A DNA stretch of 64,000 bases from Siphlonurus alternatus (Eukaryota; Arthropoda; Insecta; Ephemeroptera; Siphlonuridae). Shown here piece by piece: positions 11,716 through 22,239 of the stretch. The position numbers and the translations under genes are program-made. The notes under the pieces are model-generated. The model was not told the DNA's origin. It made no database searches and worked only from the letters and a program-made list of their open reading frames with translations. Location of the stretch: contig OX463787.1 in NCBI GenBank assembly GCA_949825025.1, positions 2,170,001-2,234,000 of the forward strand, given 5' to 3'. Every line of letters starts with the position of its first letter. The first letter of the stretch is position 1.

Positions 11716-13557
11716 AAATGTTTGAAATTGGCAAAATGCCTCTGTATAAGTAAGATGTGTAGAAGATTCATGTTGGATTAGACGCATGGTGTGTAAATTA
11801 CACAAGTACATTTGTAATCTTGTTGTGAAATGGCATAAGTCCATAAATATATTTTGAAATGGAAAATTATTTTTGTAATTTCATTCTAGTTCAGAGTTCT
11901 TGGTTAAGAATGATCTTCTTTAATGCACGATATTTTATTAAATTTACATATAAAAATTGAAAATTGTGAATAATTCAAAGTATTGGTTATATTCTAAATA
12001 GAACGCAGTTGACGTAGGTTAATCAAAATATAATAATTTATTATAATATAATTAAATTTTAGGAGGTTTTGAGAGTAATACTCAATATTTATTGTGTGGT
12101 TTAGTGTATTATGCACGTCAGGACAGTCTGCTTAAGTACACAATTGAAAATGCAAAAATTGCAATGATTTTCTATCAATCTTTTCTGTTCACCCAATGGA
12201 AAAAAACTGTATAATATGGAGTACAGAGGAGCATAATTAAATGCATAATAAATAATTTGAAGAAAAATGCTTCGTGTGAAAATAATATTTATAAATGTTG
12301 ATGCGTAATTTGAAACTGAAATGCAAATAATTCAACAACAACAACAACAAAATAAAAACCATTACATTATAAGTGCGTTAAGTGCCATAATTTTTTTTTA
12401 AAATATAAAATAATTCTATTTATTTAATGATAACTGTATTTATAACTGAAAAAAAATCGAGACATATATTTTGAATCGATGAAATAAAAAATGAATTTGC
12501 ATTTTTCTCACGAGTATAATATAATTTACTATATATTTAAAACTAGTCAGTAACAAATGAATTTTCCTATAAAAATACTGCTATAGTACAAACTAGTACA
12601 AAGTCAATTAATTAAATTGGTTAATTTTCTATTTTTCAAACTTGTATGAGTTATATTCTAACTGAGTACTGTATTCAACATTTGCAGTATGTAATATTTA
12701 AACAAATTTTTAAATTTAGATTTATTGAGAAATATTTAGTCCCTACCGCATTGTGTTTTGTTTTGTTCTTTCTTTGGTGCATAATTATAATTATCTAAAA
12801 TAAAAGACGGACAACTAAAATGTAAGACATTGCACTCGTGTAGTCACTTGAATTGTTATGTACTCTTGTTTCTCAAATAAAATAAATAACTTTAAGTAAT
12901 TAAATATTAAAAAGAAATATAAATATCTTGAAAAATTAATGAAATTAGTCAATATAAAGTCATGTGCGATTGCAGAGGGCGAATATAACATATATTTTTG
13001 TGCAAATAAACCTTTAAGGCTTAAATGATGTTAAAAGTGTTGCCTATTATTCAGGGGTGTAGAATTCTACTAATTTGCTGGAGTAGGTGTATATATATTT
13101 ACGTTTTCAGCGTGATTTTAATTCGACGTTCTAAAACGTCCTCCCAGTATATACGGGAATTTCATGTTTACGTTTTGGATAGCACGGGGATGCCCGAAGA
13201 CGCCCGAAGAGCTTCGGGATGTGGCAGAAAACCCTAAAATCCTATGTTGTTCGGGTTAACGTAACTCACAAAATCTGTTTTTTAATAATAGTTTTGCTCA
13301 CCAAATTAATATAGCATTGGTTCTTCTTGTCACCATTTATGATAGAAAATTCTAAGAAAAATGATGCGAACAGCCAGGAGAAATTAATTTTGAGACCAAC
13401 TTTAGCACGTATCTGCTCTGCCGCTGACAATGTTTTGCCTACACAATCGTGACGTTATATTGTTTTGTGACGTATGGTGAAAGAGTCGTTGATAAAAATT
13501 GCCATGTGAATCCACCTTTAAAACGGACATGTAAGAGAATTCTCCACTCAGACTGAC
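11716..13557. other. AT-rich DNA; no further exon found
   Basis: Downstream exons of the left gene would be expected here or beyond the window edge. I found none with convincing coding character. A short family-h end (GCCATGTGAATCCACCTTTA) sits at about 13500-13520, just past the exon 3 splice donor. Confidence 0.4.
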
Positions 13558-13751
13558 CTGCGCTGAGTTCGCTTGCGCCGCCGCGACGATGGCACCTCTA
13601 CCCGCCACGATGGCCTCGTCCAGTCTGCTCATCTCTGCGTCAGATAGCTCGCCCTCCCAGGACATGGGACGTTCGGCATCGCGGGAATCCTCGTTCTGAT
13701 GAGGTACCCCCCCACACCGCTTCTTCTTCTTGAGACGCATGTTTACACCGG
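13558..13751 (-). CDS. Left gene, exon 3
   Basis: The exon is 194 nt, phase 1 in and phase 0 out. The acceptor is CTGCCATGTTCCAG and the donor is GCGCAG before GTCAGT. It encodes the LKKKKRC basic stretch, SWEGELSDAEM and an Ala-rich helix-like end. GC content is high compared with its flanks. The acceptor lies at the edge of a minisatellite that repeats the splice-site region. Confidence 0.75.
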
Positions 13752-16700
13752 CTGGAACATGGCAGGACATGTGTCAAATGTGTTATTAGGACATGGGGAA
13801 ATTTGCATGGGGATTTGAAATGACAGGACATGTGTCAGGTTGAAATAGGACATGGGGAAATTTGCATTTTGGACATGTTTACACCAGGTAAAATGACAGG
13901 ACATGTGACGAGTGTAGTTATAGGACATGGGAGAATTTGTAATTTGGACACATGTTTAAACAAGCTGAAACGACAGGACATGTGTCGAGTGTGTTATTTT
14001 AGGACATGGGGGACTTAATAGCTTTATAGTGAGGTAAAGTTGAGATCTCGGAATCGGCCCCCTTAAATTTAACAAGACTTGCAGGAGACTTGGAACTCGC
14101 CACCTATTGATGGCGAGTGAATCTGTCTAATAACTTATTGTGAAAATTAACATGGTGCCTCAAGGACTGAAACCGAAAATGGAGCTATTATGAAAAAAAA
14201 GTCTACTTGAATTTGTTCAAACCATAGGCGATTAATTAAGATTTAGATAATTCTTGAAAATTTTAAATTTATTTCATTTCAAAAAATTTTTTGACTCGCG
14301 TAGTAACTGAGGTTAATATAAAGAAGGCTCCTAAAATTCTCACCGGCCGATATTCTGCTGACTTCAGAGTCTGAGTGTGAGGCCTCGGCGTCCAGTTCAT
14401 CGTCCATGGACAGCAGTCCTCGAGGTCTGGACGGAGACATCACGTCCCCGCGTAGTGGACCTGGACACAGAGAACGGTCATGAGGACGTGTGTATATATC
14501 ATACGTATCGATTGCATATGTGTGACATGGGACATGTGGTGTGTATCCAACACCGAGTCAATTTGAGACATGTTATCTCTGAATGGTGGACATGTGACAG
14601 ATAAAACGGTCAAGGTTATGTAGCTAAGAAGATGGTAAGAATATAAGGTGTTAATTGTCCCAAAATAGTGAATCAATTTAATTAAGACATGGAGTATCTT
14701 TGTTGTAAAAATCTGGCTCTATATAATTGTGGACACATCACTGCAAAGCACTGCATGTGAAACTGAGACACGTTGGGAAACCGTGGAAACTCAAAATGAA
14801 CGGTCATAAATAATTTGAAATAATATTTTTTCTCCTAATATATACTGCAGAAAAAAAAAAGAAAAAAAAAGGAAAGCTAGAATATGATACAAATTGTGTA
14901 CTGTACTGTAAATTTTAAAATAATTTAAAGGTAAAAAACACATCCAACGTTTAAAATATTTCCACACATGAAAATTATGAAACATTCTTAAAATTTTCTC
15001 CTCTACATGCCATATCAGTAGCAAAGTTATTATCAGTGTATACAAAGTTGATCTATATAGTTTTCAAGTTATTAATTTTTGAAGTTGACTAATGGTCAGC
15101 ATCCATGATGACATCACCAATCCTTTGTCCTCCCATTTACTTACAAAAAAAAGATTGGGCGCACGTAAGATCCTATACGGAGCAATTTTTCGATCGCTTA
15201 TTGTTAACCCTCTAAATAAGTTATGTTTGCAAATTTAAAATTACGTATTGGCACAAACCTTTTACGTTTGCTGCTATAAAAATTTTATTATTTGCCTTGG
15301 GTCAGTTTAATTAAAGAGCATCTAAAGAATTTCGCGGTAGTAGTGTTTTGACTTCGAGCCGAAAAAACGTGCGCAGAAGGGTTGCGCGCCGATGCGCGGT
15401 GGTTGTAGCAGGAGTCAAAATTTGCAAACGAACATGGCGACTATATAATTTTTCTGATGGATACTTACCATTAAACATAGACAATTAAAACTCCGTGTTA
15501 AATTTTATAATACCTGATTTGTTAGCCACTGATAGGGGATATAGAGGAGATCATTTTAATACAATTAAAATATTTTTTAAATATTTATCTAAATTATTTT
15601 ATGATGTCAACATGGTTCCAATAATGCTGTACTTTTTTTTTCTGTTATCCCTCTGTACTCCATAGAATTATAAAAAAGCAATTTCAATTTTGGCAGCTAA
15701 AAACCATATTTAATAAAAAAATATAATAACCTTTATCATAAAAAGACAACAATTCTTCTTTCTGAACCTTTTTACAAGAGAACATTATAGTGATGTCGCT
15801 ATAGAGTATATTTTACCATCCTGTACTTATACCTTTTCCTTGCCAAGTTTCTGAGTATAAATTTATGCACAAGTCTGTATGCAGTGCAGCATAAAACAGC
15901 ATCACTTTAACATTGCTATAATTAACTAACTTAAAAAAGGATTGACTTTAAGGTTTAAAATTGTATGATTTAACATTACTAGACGCTAATAATAAAGGTA
16001 AAGATATATTATTTTAACATAACATACTCGGCAATGCTAACATGTCTCTCCGTACGTGGTTGGGCTAAAAGCCAACATAATATAGAGAAACTTAACGTAT
16101 TAGGAACTACGTAAGGCTAGATTTTTAATAATAGAATTTTTTCATAAAATCAGTTTTTGTATATGACATAAGTTAAGATGAAGTTTAGTATAGGTGGATA
16201 GCATTGCAATATTCTAACCCCAACTTTATATAAAATCCTATGTTGTTTAATGCTAAGGTACTCAGATTTTATTTTACACATGGTTTAAAATATCTCTATT
16301 AAAATATTACTTCATTTTATTTATTAATGATTGACCTCAGTTGATTGAGATCTCGGAATCGGCCCCCTTGAATTGAACAAGAGTTGCAGAGGACTTAGAC
16401 CCCCCATCAATAGGTGGCATGTAAATTTTGAATCTGTCTGATCATTTTTAAGAAAATTGAGGTAGAAGTTTAACATTAGCCTTATGGACGGAAACCAAAA
16501 ATGGAGTTATTGTGAGGAAACCGCCCCCTTGAATCTGCTCAAATTATATATAAGAGATTGAGCTTTAAATATTTCTCGATTTTTTAAAATTTATTTCATT
16601 CGACGATTCAGTCCGACAGAAATTTCCTTTGACTTGCGTAGTAACTGAGGTAAATCGTTAAATACTTTTCCAATATGGTGAAAAATTACAAAAATAATAA

Positions 16701-18191
16701 TAGGATTTTATTAAACTGTTAAAACAATAATTTTTGTTACAAAATTATAAGATAATGTGCTTACATTTTTAAAAATAATTATTATTCAATACTACGCCTA
16801 TATAATATTTATTATTTACTTGAAGCCTCTATATAAAAAGGAGACTTTTAATTTAAGTGGTAAAAATAGAAAAAAAAAATCGATCGGAAAGTCCATGGTT
16901 AGTGACGTCACACGGTTAGTGACGTCACACGGTTATGAGAAGATGCATTTTACTGCAAATGCATCTCTGAAAGCATCAGCAGCTGCAGTTAGTAATAATG
17001 TGTAAGATATTTATGTACAGAGCCGCAACATGCAGAGTAAGACTATAAAGTAGCTTTATATTGAATTTGTAAAACAAAATATAGTTTATTGCTGTCGTTT
17101 TGTTTAAATATATTAGAACAGAGTTGAATAAATTATAATTTAAATTAAATCATGTTATACTAACATATTATTTTATTAATATATAAGGGCTGTGTCACAC
17201 ATAATCGTATGATTTCGGAGCGCGTGATTTAAAATGTAAGAACCTTAAGTAGACGCACACAGCTTCGTATCGTATGCCTTCGAATAATAAAAAATTTAGA
17301 AACGGTTCTACGTATACGATCGCATACAGTATAACAGATCTTACATTACCGGTAGACTAGACGGGATCAGCTGACTCTCGCCAATCCCGTCTGGTCATAT
17401 TAAAATGCAAAAGACGATCGCCGCGCGCAGTTATCTACACGTAATCTAAGATACTGTATATATAACTTACGATTACAAAAAGAGATCTGTGTGCGACCCG
17501 CCTAATACTTCTGTCACCTTTAAATAAATTCTTGAATCCAAAGTTATCAAAAGCAGTGGTGGATAACTTACATTTTGAATCAGCAGGGGTATAATGGAGG
17601 CTTCAAGTGTTTCCTCAATATAAGCCATACATTTCCTCCATAAGCCACCATGTTAGAAAAATTGAATTTTTTTCTCTGTAACCATTAATGCTATGAATTT
17701 GAAACCATCTCCTACCCCCCACCCCATTTAGGGGTCTCTTGATATGGAATCATGAAGTTATTACAACATAGGTTTACAGGTTTAGATAGGATTTTTATTT
17801 TTTATTTTATTTTTTTTTTTATTTATTTAGGGTATTTGTTTATTTTTTACATAGGTTTAAATAGGTCCGTGGGAGGTCCGTGGGAACACCGCAAAATCAG
17901 CTGACTATACTTTAGGATTAAAAAGAGCTCTTGCTGTTCATTGCTATATTACTAAAATAACAAAGAAAAATTAGTGACAAAAATCTTACCAGGTGATGGC
18001 TCTTCAGGTATTGTATTCAAATTTTCTTCTTTAATTCTTTCAAACACCACCCCATTAGAAGTGGCAGCACTTGATGGTGAAGTCTTAGCTCCATTATTAT
18101 ACCAATGATGATTATTATGATTATGATGATGTGGTGACGTCACAACAACGCTTGCAGCGCCACTAGTGTCCATATTTAAACCTTGATTCAT
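13558..18191 (-). CDS. Unrecognised protein, N-terminal part, three exons
   Basis: I do not recognise this protein. Three minus-strand exons (18191-17990, 14460-14344, 13751-13558) join without a stop. Exon junctions are phase 1, 1 and 0, each flanked by GT and AG, giving about 171 residues. Residues 1-67 are low-complexity: a His/Asn run (HHHNHNNHH), Ser/Ala/Thr, and an acidic VFERIKEENLNTIPEEP tail. Residues 68-107 are acidic and Ser-rich (LLSMDDELDAEASHSDSE). The third exon has a basic LKKKKRC stretch that could be a nuclear localisation signal, then SWEGELSDAEMSRLDEAI, predicted helical, and an Ala-rich end. This looks like the disordered leader of a nuclear regulator, but that is inference. 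An in-frame TAG lies three codons upstream of the chosen ATG. The 3' end is missing. Confidence 0.7.
13739..14010. repeat. Minisatellite overlapping the exon 3 acceptor
   Basis: Units of about 65-75 bp share (plus strand) CATGTTTACACC, GACAGGACATGTG, GTGTTAT and AGGACATGGG. The unit nearest the exon contains the acceptor and the first 12-13 coding bases. The others lie in the intron at about 13805, 13872 and 13946. Confidence 0.7.
14028..14312 (+). mobile_element. Family-a repeat
   Basis: It contains GTTGAGATCTCGGAATCGG, CAAGACTTGCAG, CCACCTATTGATGGCGAG, a GGAGCTATTATGA block and the end CGTAGTAACTGAGG. Relatives at 16331, 28148, 28775 (inverted), 35322 (inverted), 42228 and 45447 show the full ends CTCAGTTGATTGAGATCTC and GTAACTGAGG. 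Confidence 0.75.
14344..14460 (-). CDS. Left gene, exon 2
   Basis: The exon is 117 nt, phase 1 to phase 1. The acceptor is a pyrimidine-rich CCGTTCTCTGTGTCCAG and the donor is GCCG before GTGAGA. It encodes a Gly/Pro/Arg start and then DDELDAEASHSDSE. GC content is clearly higher than in its surroundings, which supports coding. Confidence 0.75.
14925..15590. mobile_element. Degenerate family-e relative with a long non-repeat centre
   Basis: The left end has AAGGTAAAAAACACATCCAACG and TTTTCTCCTCTACATGCC. The right end has GCCACTGATAGGGGATATAGAGGAG. These are the two arms of family e. About 350 bp between them, including a GC-rich patch at 15330-15420, is unlike the other copies. Confidence 0.5.
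15591..16330. other. Intron DNA, nothing recognised
   Basis: This lies in intron 1 of the left gene. It is AT-rich with no exon-like segment that I can support. Confidence 0.4.
16331..16652 (+). mobile_element. Family-a repeat (best copy)
   Basis: It begins CCTCAGTTGATTGAGATCTC and ends GCGTAGTAACTGAGG, so CCTCAGTT and AACTGAGG form short terminal inverted repeats. The internal strings match 14028-14312. Confidence 0.75.
17188..17515. mobile_element. Dispersed element with ATCGTATGATTTCG and GACGATCGCCGCGCG motifs
   Basis: GGCTGTGTCACACATAATCG at the left and ATCTGTGTGCGACCCGCC at the right look like inverted ends. The first half resembles 2690-2870. The second half (AGATCTTACATTACCGG, AAAGACGATCGCCGCGCG) resembles 24.2-24.4 kb. 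Confidence 0.55.
17593..17912 (+). mobile_element. Family-j element
   Basis: It starts AATGGAGGCTTCAAGTGTTT and ends with ACCGCAAAATCAGCTGACT. It shares CCATAAGCCACCATGTTAG, ACCATCTCCTACCCC and ACATAGGTTTAAATAGG with the copies at 2344, 21416 and 62413. The right end is incomplete compared with 21416-21697. Confidence 0.7.
17990..18191 (-). CDS. Left gene, exon 1 with start codon
   Basis: ATG is at 18191-18189, with an in-frame TAG three codons upstream. A second ATG six codons in (18173-18171) is an alternative start. The exon ends CCATCACCTG before GTAAGA (donor at 17989-17988), phase 1. A TATAAAA string at 18220-18226 is too close to the ATG to be judged. Confidence 0.75.
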
Positions 18192-18300
18192 TATCAACTA
18201 AATTCGCAGTCTTTCATTATTTTATATCACAACTTTTAGCTTGTTAAGACATGTTTTTTAAAGAAGTCCAAACTTTCTTCCGCTTCCAACTTTTTATTTG

Positions 18301-18328
18301 TGACGTCACGATTTGTTTGATGACGTCA
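18301..18328. promoter_or_regulatory. Two TGACGTCA (CRE/ATF-type) sites upstream of the left gene
   Basis: Perfect octamers occupy 18301-18308 and 18321-18328, 110-140 bp upstream of the start codon. Paired CRE sites near a start are common in regulated promoters. The octamer is also frequent in this window's repeats, so function is only a possibility. Confidence 0.35.
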
Positions 18329-18477
18329 GAGGTATGACGGGTCATACCCGACAGTTGGTGTGGCTAACAAGGCAAGGGTGGCTTTCGTGAAGCATCCTGG
18401 GAACAGAAAGAAATAAGGAATACGTTAGTTAGCTTTCAAAACAAACATTAACATTACTGAGTACAAAAGGGACTAAT

Positions 18478-18647
18478 AGATGGCATTGCGTGTTGAAATT
18501 TTGGTTCTCTGCATCAAGGATACGGCAATACCAATAAAGTACAGAAAGGACCAAGAGATGGCGCTGACCGCTGAAATTTTGGCTGATTCTACCGAGGATA
18601 CGGCAATACCTATAGCATTAGGAGAATCACATAAAAATATATATAAT

Positions 18648-18718
<71 letters not shown>

Positions 18719-18960
18719 TATATGAAATACATCACTTACGAAGTTGAAATATTTTTTTATATTTGACCGAAAGTATTTCACAACTAATTATGGTATTGTC
18801 ATTTCTGTAAAATTATGCTGTGGCTGATGACAGAGCATTTACATGATTTTACAATGTTAAACAGCCAATCTGTTCTCGTTAGACGCAATAAGTTCCAGCA
18901 GTTACCACCAGGTTCACACTAACTTTATGACGTCAATAAAGTAACTCATAAACAACATCA
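18478..18960 (+). repeat. Dispersed repeat with a 60-75 bp direct duplication and an internal (TA)n
   Basis: AGATGGC..TGAAATTTTGG..GGATACGGCAATACC occurs twice (18480 and 18557). A (TA)n run follows at about 18641-18725, then a unique part ending TTTATGACGTCAATAAAG. An inverted copy of most of this lies at 41745-42115. Confidence 0.7.
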
Positions 18961-19023
18961 AAGGTCGCCGCGCTGTCAACCCTCATCATGAGTGACAGGT
19001 GGCTAAGCATCGTGATGGTCCCG

Positions 19024-19428
19024 GCTGTTAAGGTAGAGATAACGTCGAACAGCTGTTCGACGTACTCCCCTTTGATTAACATGTAAACCTTAGCAAATTG
19101 ACAAAAATTCTGAAATTTTTTTGAGAGGCAGATATTAGTGCCTAAAAGCCATAGCAAAAGTTTCAAAAACATTTAACGAGCCAATTTTTTTAAATTAATT
19201 TTTTAGTTTGGCTCTCCATGGGAAAGCCCTATGCTGAAAATTAAAAAAATTAATTAAAAAAAATCGGCTCGTTAAATCGTTTTGAAATTTTTTCTATGGC
19301 TTTTAGGCACTAATATCTGCCTCTCAAAAAAATTTCAGAATTTTTGTCAATTTGCAAAGGTTTACATGTTAATTAAAGGGCATTACGTCGATCAGCTGTT
19401 CGGCGTTATCTCTACCTTAATAACAGAG
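19024..19428. mobile_element. TTAA-flanked foldback, family b
   Basis: It starts TTAAGGTAGAGATAACGTCG and ends GCGTTATCTCTACCTTAA. The arms of about 170-190 bp carry GAACAGCTGTTCGACGTA and GAGAGGCAGATATTAGTGCC and fold around GGCTCTCCATGGGAAAGCCC. TTAA at both borders suggests piggyBac-type mobilisation. Other copies lie at 25580, 40922 and 55020. Confidence 0.8.
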
Positions 19429-19429
19429 T

Positions 19430-20345
19430 TGCCTCCCCGAGATTTTCGCATTAGATTTGACGCTGTCTGTACCTTTATAATGTATCCGGTTATGATGGTG
19501 CGGCCTGTACTTTAAACTAAGGTGGGGAGACACCTGCAACGCCTCTGGCGGTGGTCCTCCCAGGTAATTACATCAGGTAGAAATACCAGAGCGAAGGACC
19601 TTGAAATTTACCTGAGAACCGATCTAATTGTTATCCATATCAGCTGGTTTTAAAATTTGCAATATTAATCCGAATGATTTAAAATTTCATTTTTTTTCCC
19701 CTATTTACTAGTCATATTTTTTACTGCTTTCATAATATATAATTATGGGCAGTTTGGCCGCAAAATATATTTATTTATTTAAGAACTGCATGTAAATATA
19801 TAATTTGATTTATTATAATAAATATTGCAATTTCCGGCGAGTGACTTTAATATTTCTCGTTTTTCTCCATATTTCTTACATGACCAATTAAATAAATAAA
19901 ATGAAATGCACTGTAACATCAGAGATTTAGTACCTACTAACTTGCAAGTTTGTTTTTATAACTGAATTGAACTTGCGATAATAAAAATTATATAAATGGA
20001 AAATTATTTATTCTTGCATATTTCAATTTAATTAAACGGGAAATTCCGGTAAAAAAATTTAATGCACAGTTTTGTAATTGTTTAAGTTCATACTTCTTAT
20101 TATACACTAGCACCGCTTTAATTACATTTTTAAATTACATGTAAAAAAAATTAAGAGATCATGCAGCAAAAGTAATTATCTTACAAACAATTTCGTATAC
20201 ATTATTACATTATATTTTTTATGTAAGTGTATATTTTAAATTAAAAATCCATTACAATAAAGAAAAAAAAATGTTAAAATATGGCTTATAATTAAAATAA
20301 TTAATAAAATAAATATAACTATATTTCATAACTACCTAAATTAGA
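19430..20345. other. AT-rich DNA, nothing recognised
   Basis: I see no gene, RNA or clear repeat boundary here. Confidence 0.4.
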
Positions 20346-20349
20346 CAAG

Positions 20350-20695
20350 GGACAAGCCTCATGAATGAAATGTTTTTATTGCAGAAATGAATAGAGGGAG
20401 GGCAATAAATTATGCTACTCTGAATTTTTTCAGATTTTTTTGAGACCCGGAACTATTTTTAAATAATTATTGAAAGTTCTATAAGTTAAGTTGGCACCCC
20501 TGAATCCTTAATAAAAAGGATTGGGACTAGACGCCTATTGACGCCTCCAGGGGGCGTGGCTGCACTTTCAATAATTATTTAAAAATAGTTCTGTGGATCT
20601 CAAAAAAATCTAAAAAAATTCAGAGTAGCATAATTCGGTACCCTCTATTCATTTCTGCAATAAAACATTTTCATCTAGATTGTCCATTTTCAAAG
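20350..20695. mobile_element. Family-c foldback with GGGGGCGTGG core
   Basis: The ends are TTATTGCAGAAATGAATAG and CTCTATTCATTTCTGCAATA. The core has CTATTGACGCCTCCAGGGGG. Confidence 0.8.
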
Positions 20696-20734
20696 ACTGA
20701 GGGTGTACTTTAACAACCTCTATGCTCAATACTG

Positions 20735-20885
20735 TACCAAGTATGACACACAGTATGTTGGAATGTGGGTGGGGCAACAGTTATTACTCAGGTAGCGTCA
20801 CTTGTCGTCCTTGGTTCGAATACTTTCACCACACATGTGTACATAAATGAACCTTATGTCATCAATACGTAAGGTTCAGATTCCT
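20735..20885 (+). repeat. Possible tRNA-related SINE relic
   Basis: CTTGGTTCGAATAC resembles a tRNA T-arm (B box), preceded by a loosely tRNA-like stretch. I could not fold a complete tRNA. It may be the head of a SINE. Confidence 0.3.
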
Positions 20886-21214
20886 CAATCATCAATATAT
20901 ATATGTATCTTGAGATATCATTTGAGATGCAATATTTGTGCTCGACTTTAAGTACTCATATATACTGCAATTGAAAACCTGCATGCTATAAGACAATGCA
21001 TTTTTGGATATAACCTCAAGTTTGTTTTGTTGTATTAAATATACATGTTTATTTTAACTAACGCACCTAGCTGTTAAATCGAGCTGTAAAACGTGTAATT
21101 TTATTTGAAGGAACTGCATGCCTTCTTTATACGATTTGTGTTCATAGGAGAAATAGTGATGAAAAAATGTTAAAAAATTGAAAATATACACACAACTTTA
21201 TGAAAATATAAAAT

Positions 21215-21415
21215 ACCCTCTGGATTTGCACCATTGCACACTAGTTCATTGACAAAAGCTGTAGCGTCCATCCTAACTGAGGTTTCCATGTTTCCCTCAG
21301 TCATAGGCAAATGCAAAGATGATGAATTGCCCACCCCTTTCCCAACGTTTAAGTTTGGGCTCAGAAAGTCCGGGGTTTCTAACTTTAGTAAGTAATTAGT
21401 AAGTAGAAGTACCCA
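21215..21415 (+). mobile_element. 5S-type SINE, 3' body only
   Basis: It shares TTGACAAAAGCTGTAGCGTC, CTGAGGTTTCCATG, TTTCCCTCAGTC and AGTAATTAGTAAGTAGAAGT with the fuller SINE at 30183-30860. The 5S-like head is missing. Confidence 0.75.
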
Positions 21416-21697
21416 TCAATGGAGGCTTCAAGTCAGCTGATTTTGCGGTGTTCCCACTGTCCTATCTAAACAAGTGTAAAAAAAAAAACTCGAAATTGCT
21501 TTTTAGGCATTAAAGAAATTTTTCAGCGAAAAACGAGTTCTGGATTCATTATCAGAAAAACCCTAAATGGGGGAATAGGAGATTTTTTCAAATTGATTGC
21601 TTTAATAGCTGCAGAGAAAAAATTCAAATTCATGGTGGCTTATGGAGAAAATTTTTCCGTCGGGGAATACATGAAGCCTCTATTGTTGTTTGATAAA
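21416..21697 (-). mobile_element. Family-j element (inverted, near full length)
   Basis: It starts AATGGAGGCTTCAAGTCAGC and ends CATGAAGCCTCTATTG, so the ends are inverted repeats. It contains TGATTTTGCGGTGTTCCCAC and CATGGTGGCTTATGGAGAAA. Confidence 0.7.
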
Positions 21698-21917
21698 GAA
21701 AATATATAGGTCCATCCTCCTATAATATATAAGGATATTTGTTAAATTCAGTTTCTAATATTTTTTACGTGATTTGAACTAGCTTATATGTTTATTTTTT
21801 AAAAAGATTAGAGAAGAAATTGCACTGATACTAAAGAAAAACAAATATATATTATCAGTATTATCAGTAACGTTGACGGAGTGATAAGGTGCACCTTACT
21901 TGACACAAAACATAGAA

Positions 21918-22117
21918 AATACAGTCAAATTATTTTGGCATTCCTTCCGGAAGTAGCCGGAAGTGTGAATTTTCTGATCGTAATTCAGTTTTGAAACTTT
22001 ACAAAGTGGTTTGAAGTAGAAGTACTGACCTATGTGTGCTAAATACGAATAGGAAGACCAGAAACTCTACACTTCCGGTTAGTTCCGGAGGGAATATCAT
22101 GTAAATTTGACTATAGT
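21918..22117. mobile_element. Family-i element
   Basis: TACAGTCAAATTATTTTGG is at the left and TAAATTTGACTATAG at the right. CCGGAAGTAGCCGGAAG and CTTCCGGTTAGTTCCGG are the subterminal inverted motifs. Confidence 0.75.
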
Positions 22118-22239
22118 GATCAGCTATGAATCATCACAATAAAGAAGGACATTTTCAGATAACAAATTTAACTTCAAAGTGATTAACAAATGAATGAATA
22201 ATCACACCACTTTTTTGGTATTTCCACCGTCTTCACGCA

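Noticed and set aside
13402..14018. Small frames on both strands rich in Met-Ser-Cys-His and His-Gly
   Set aside because: Apart from exon 3 itself these come from the GGACATGTG minisatellite.
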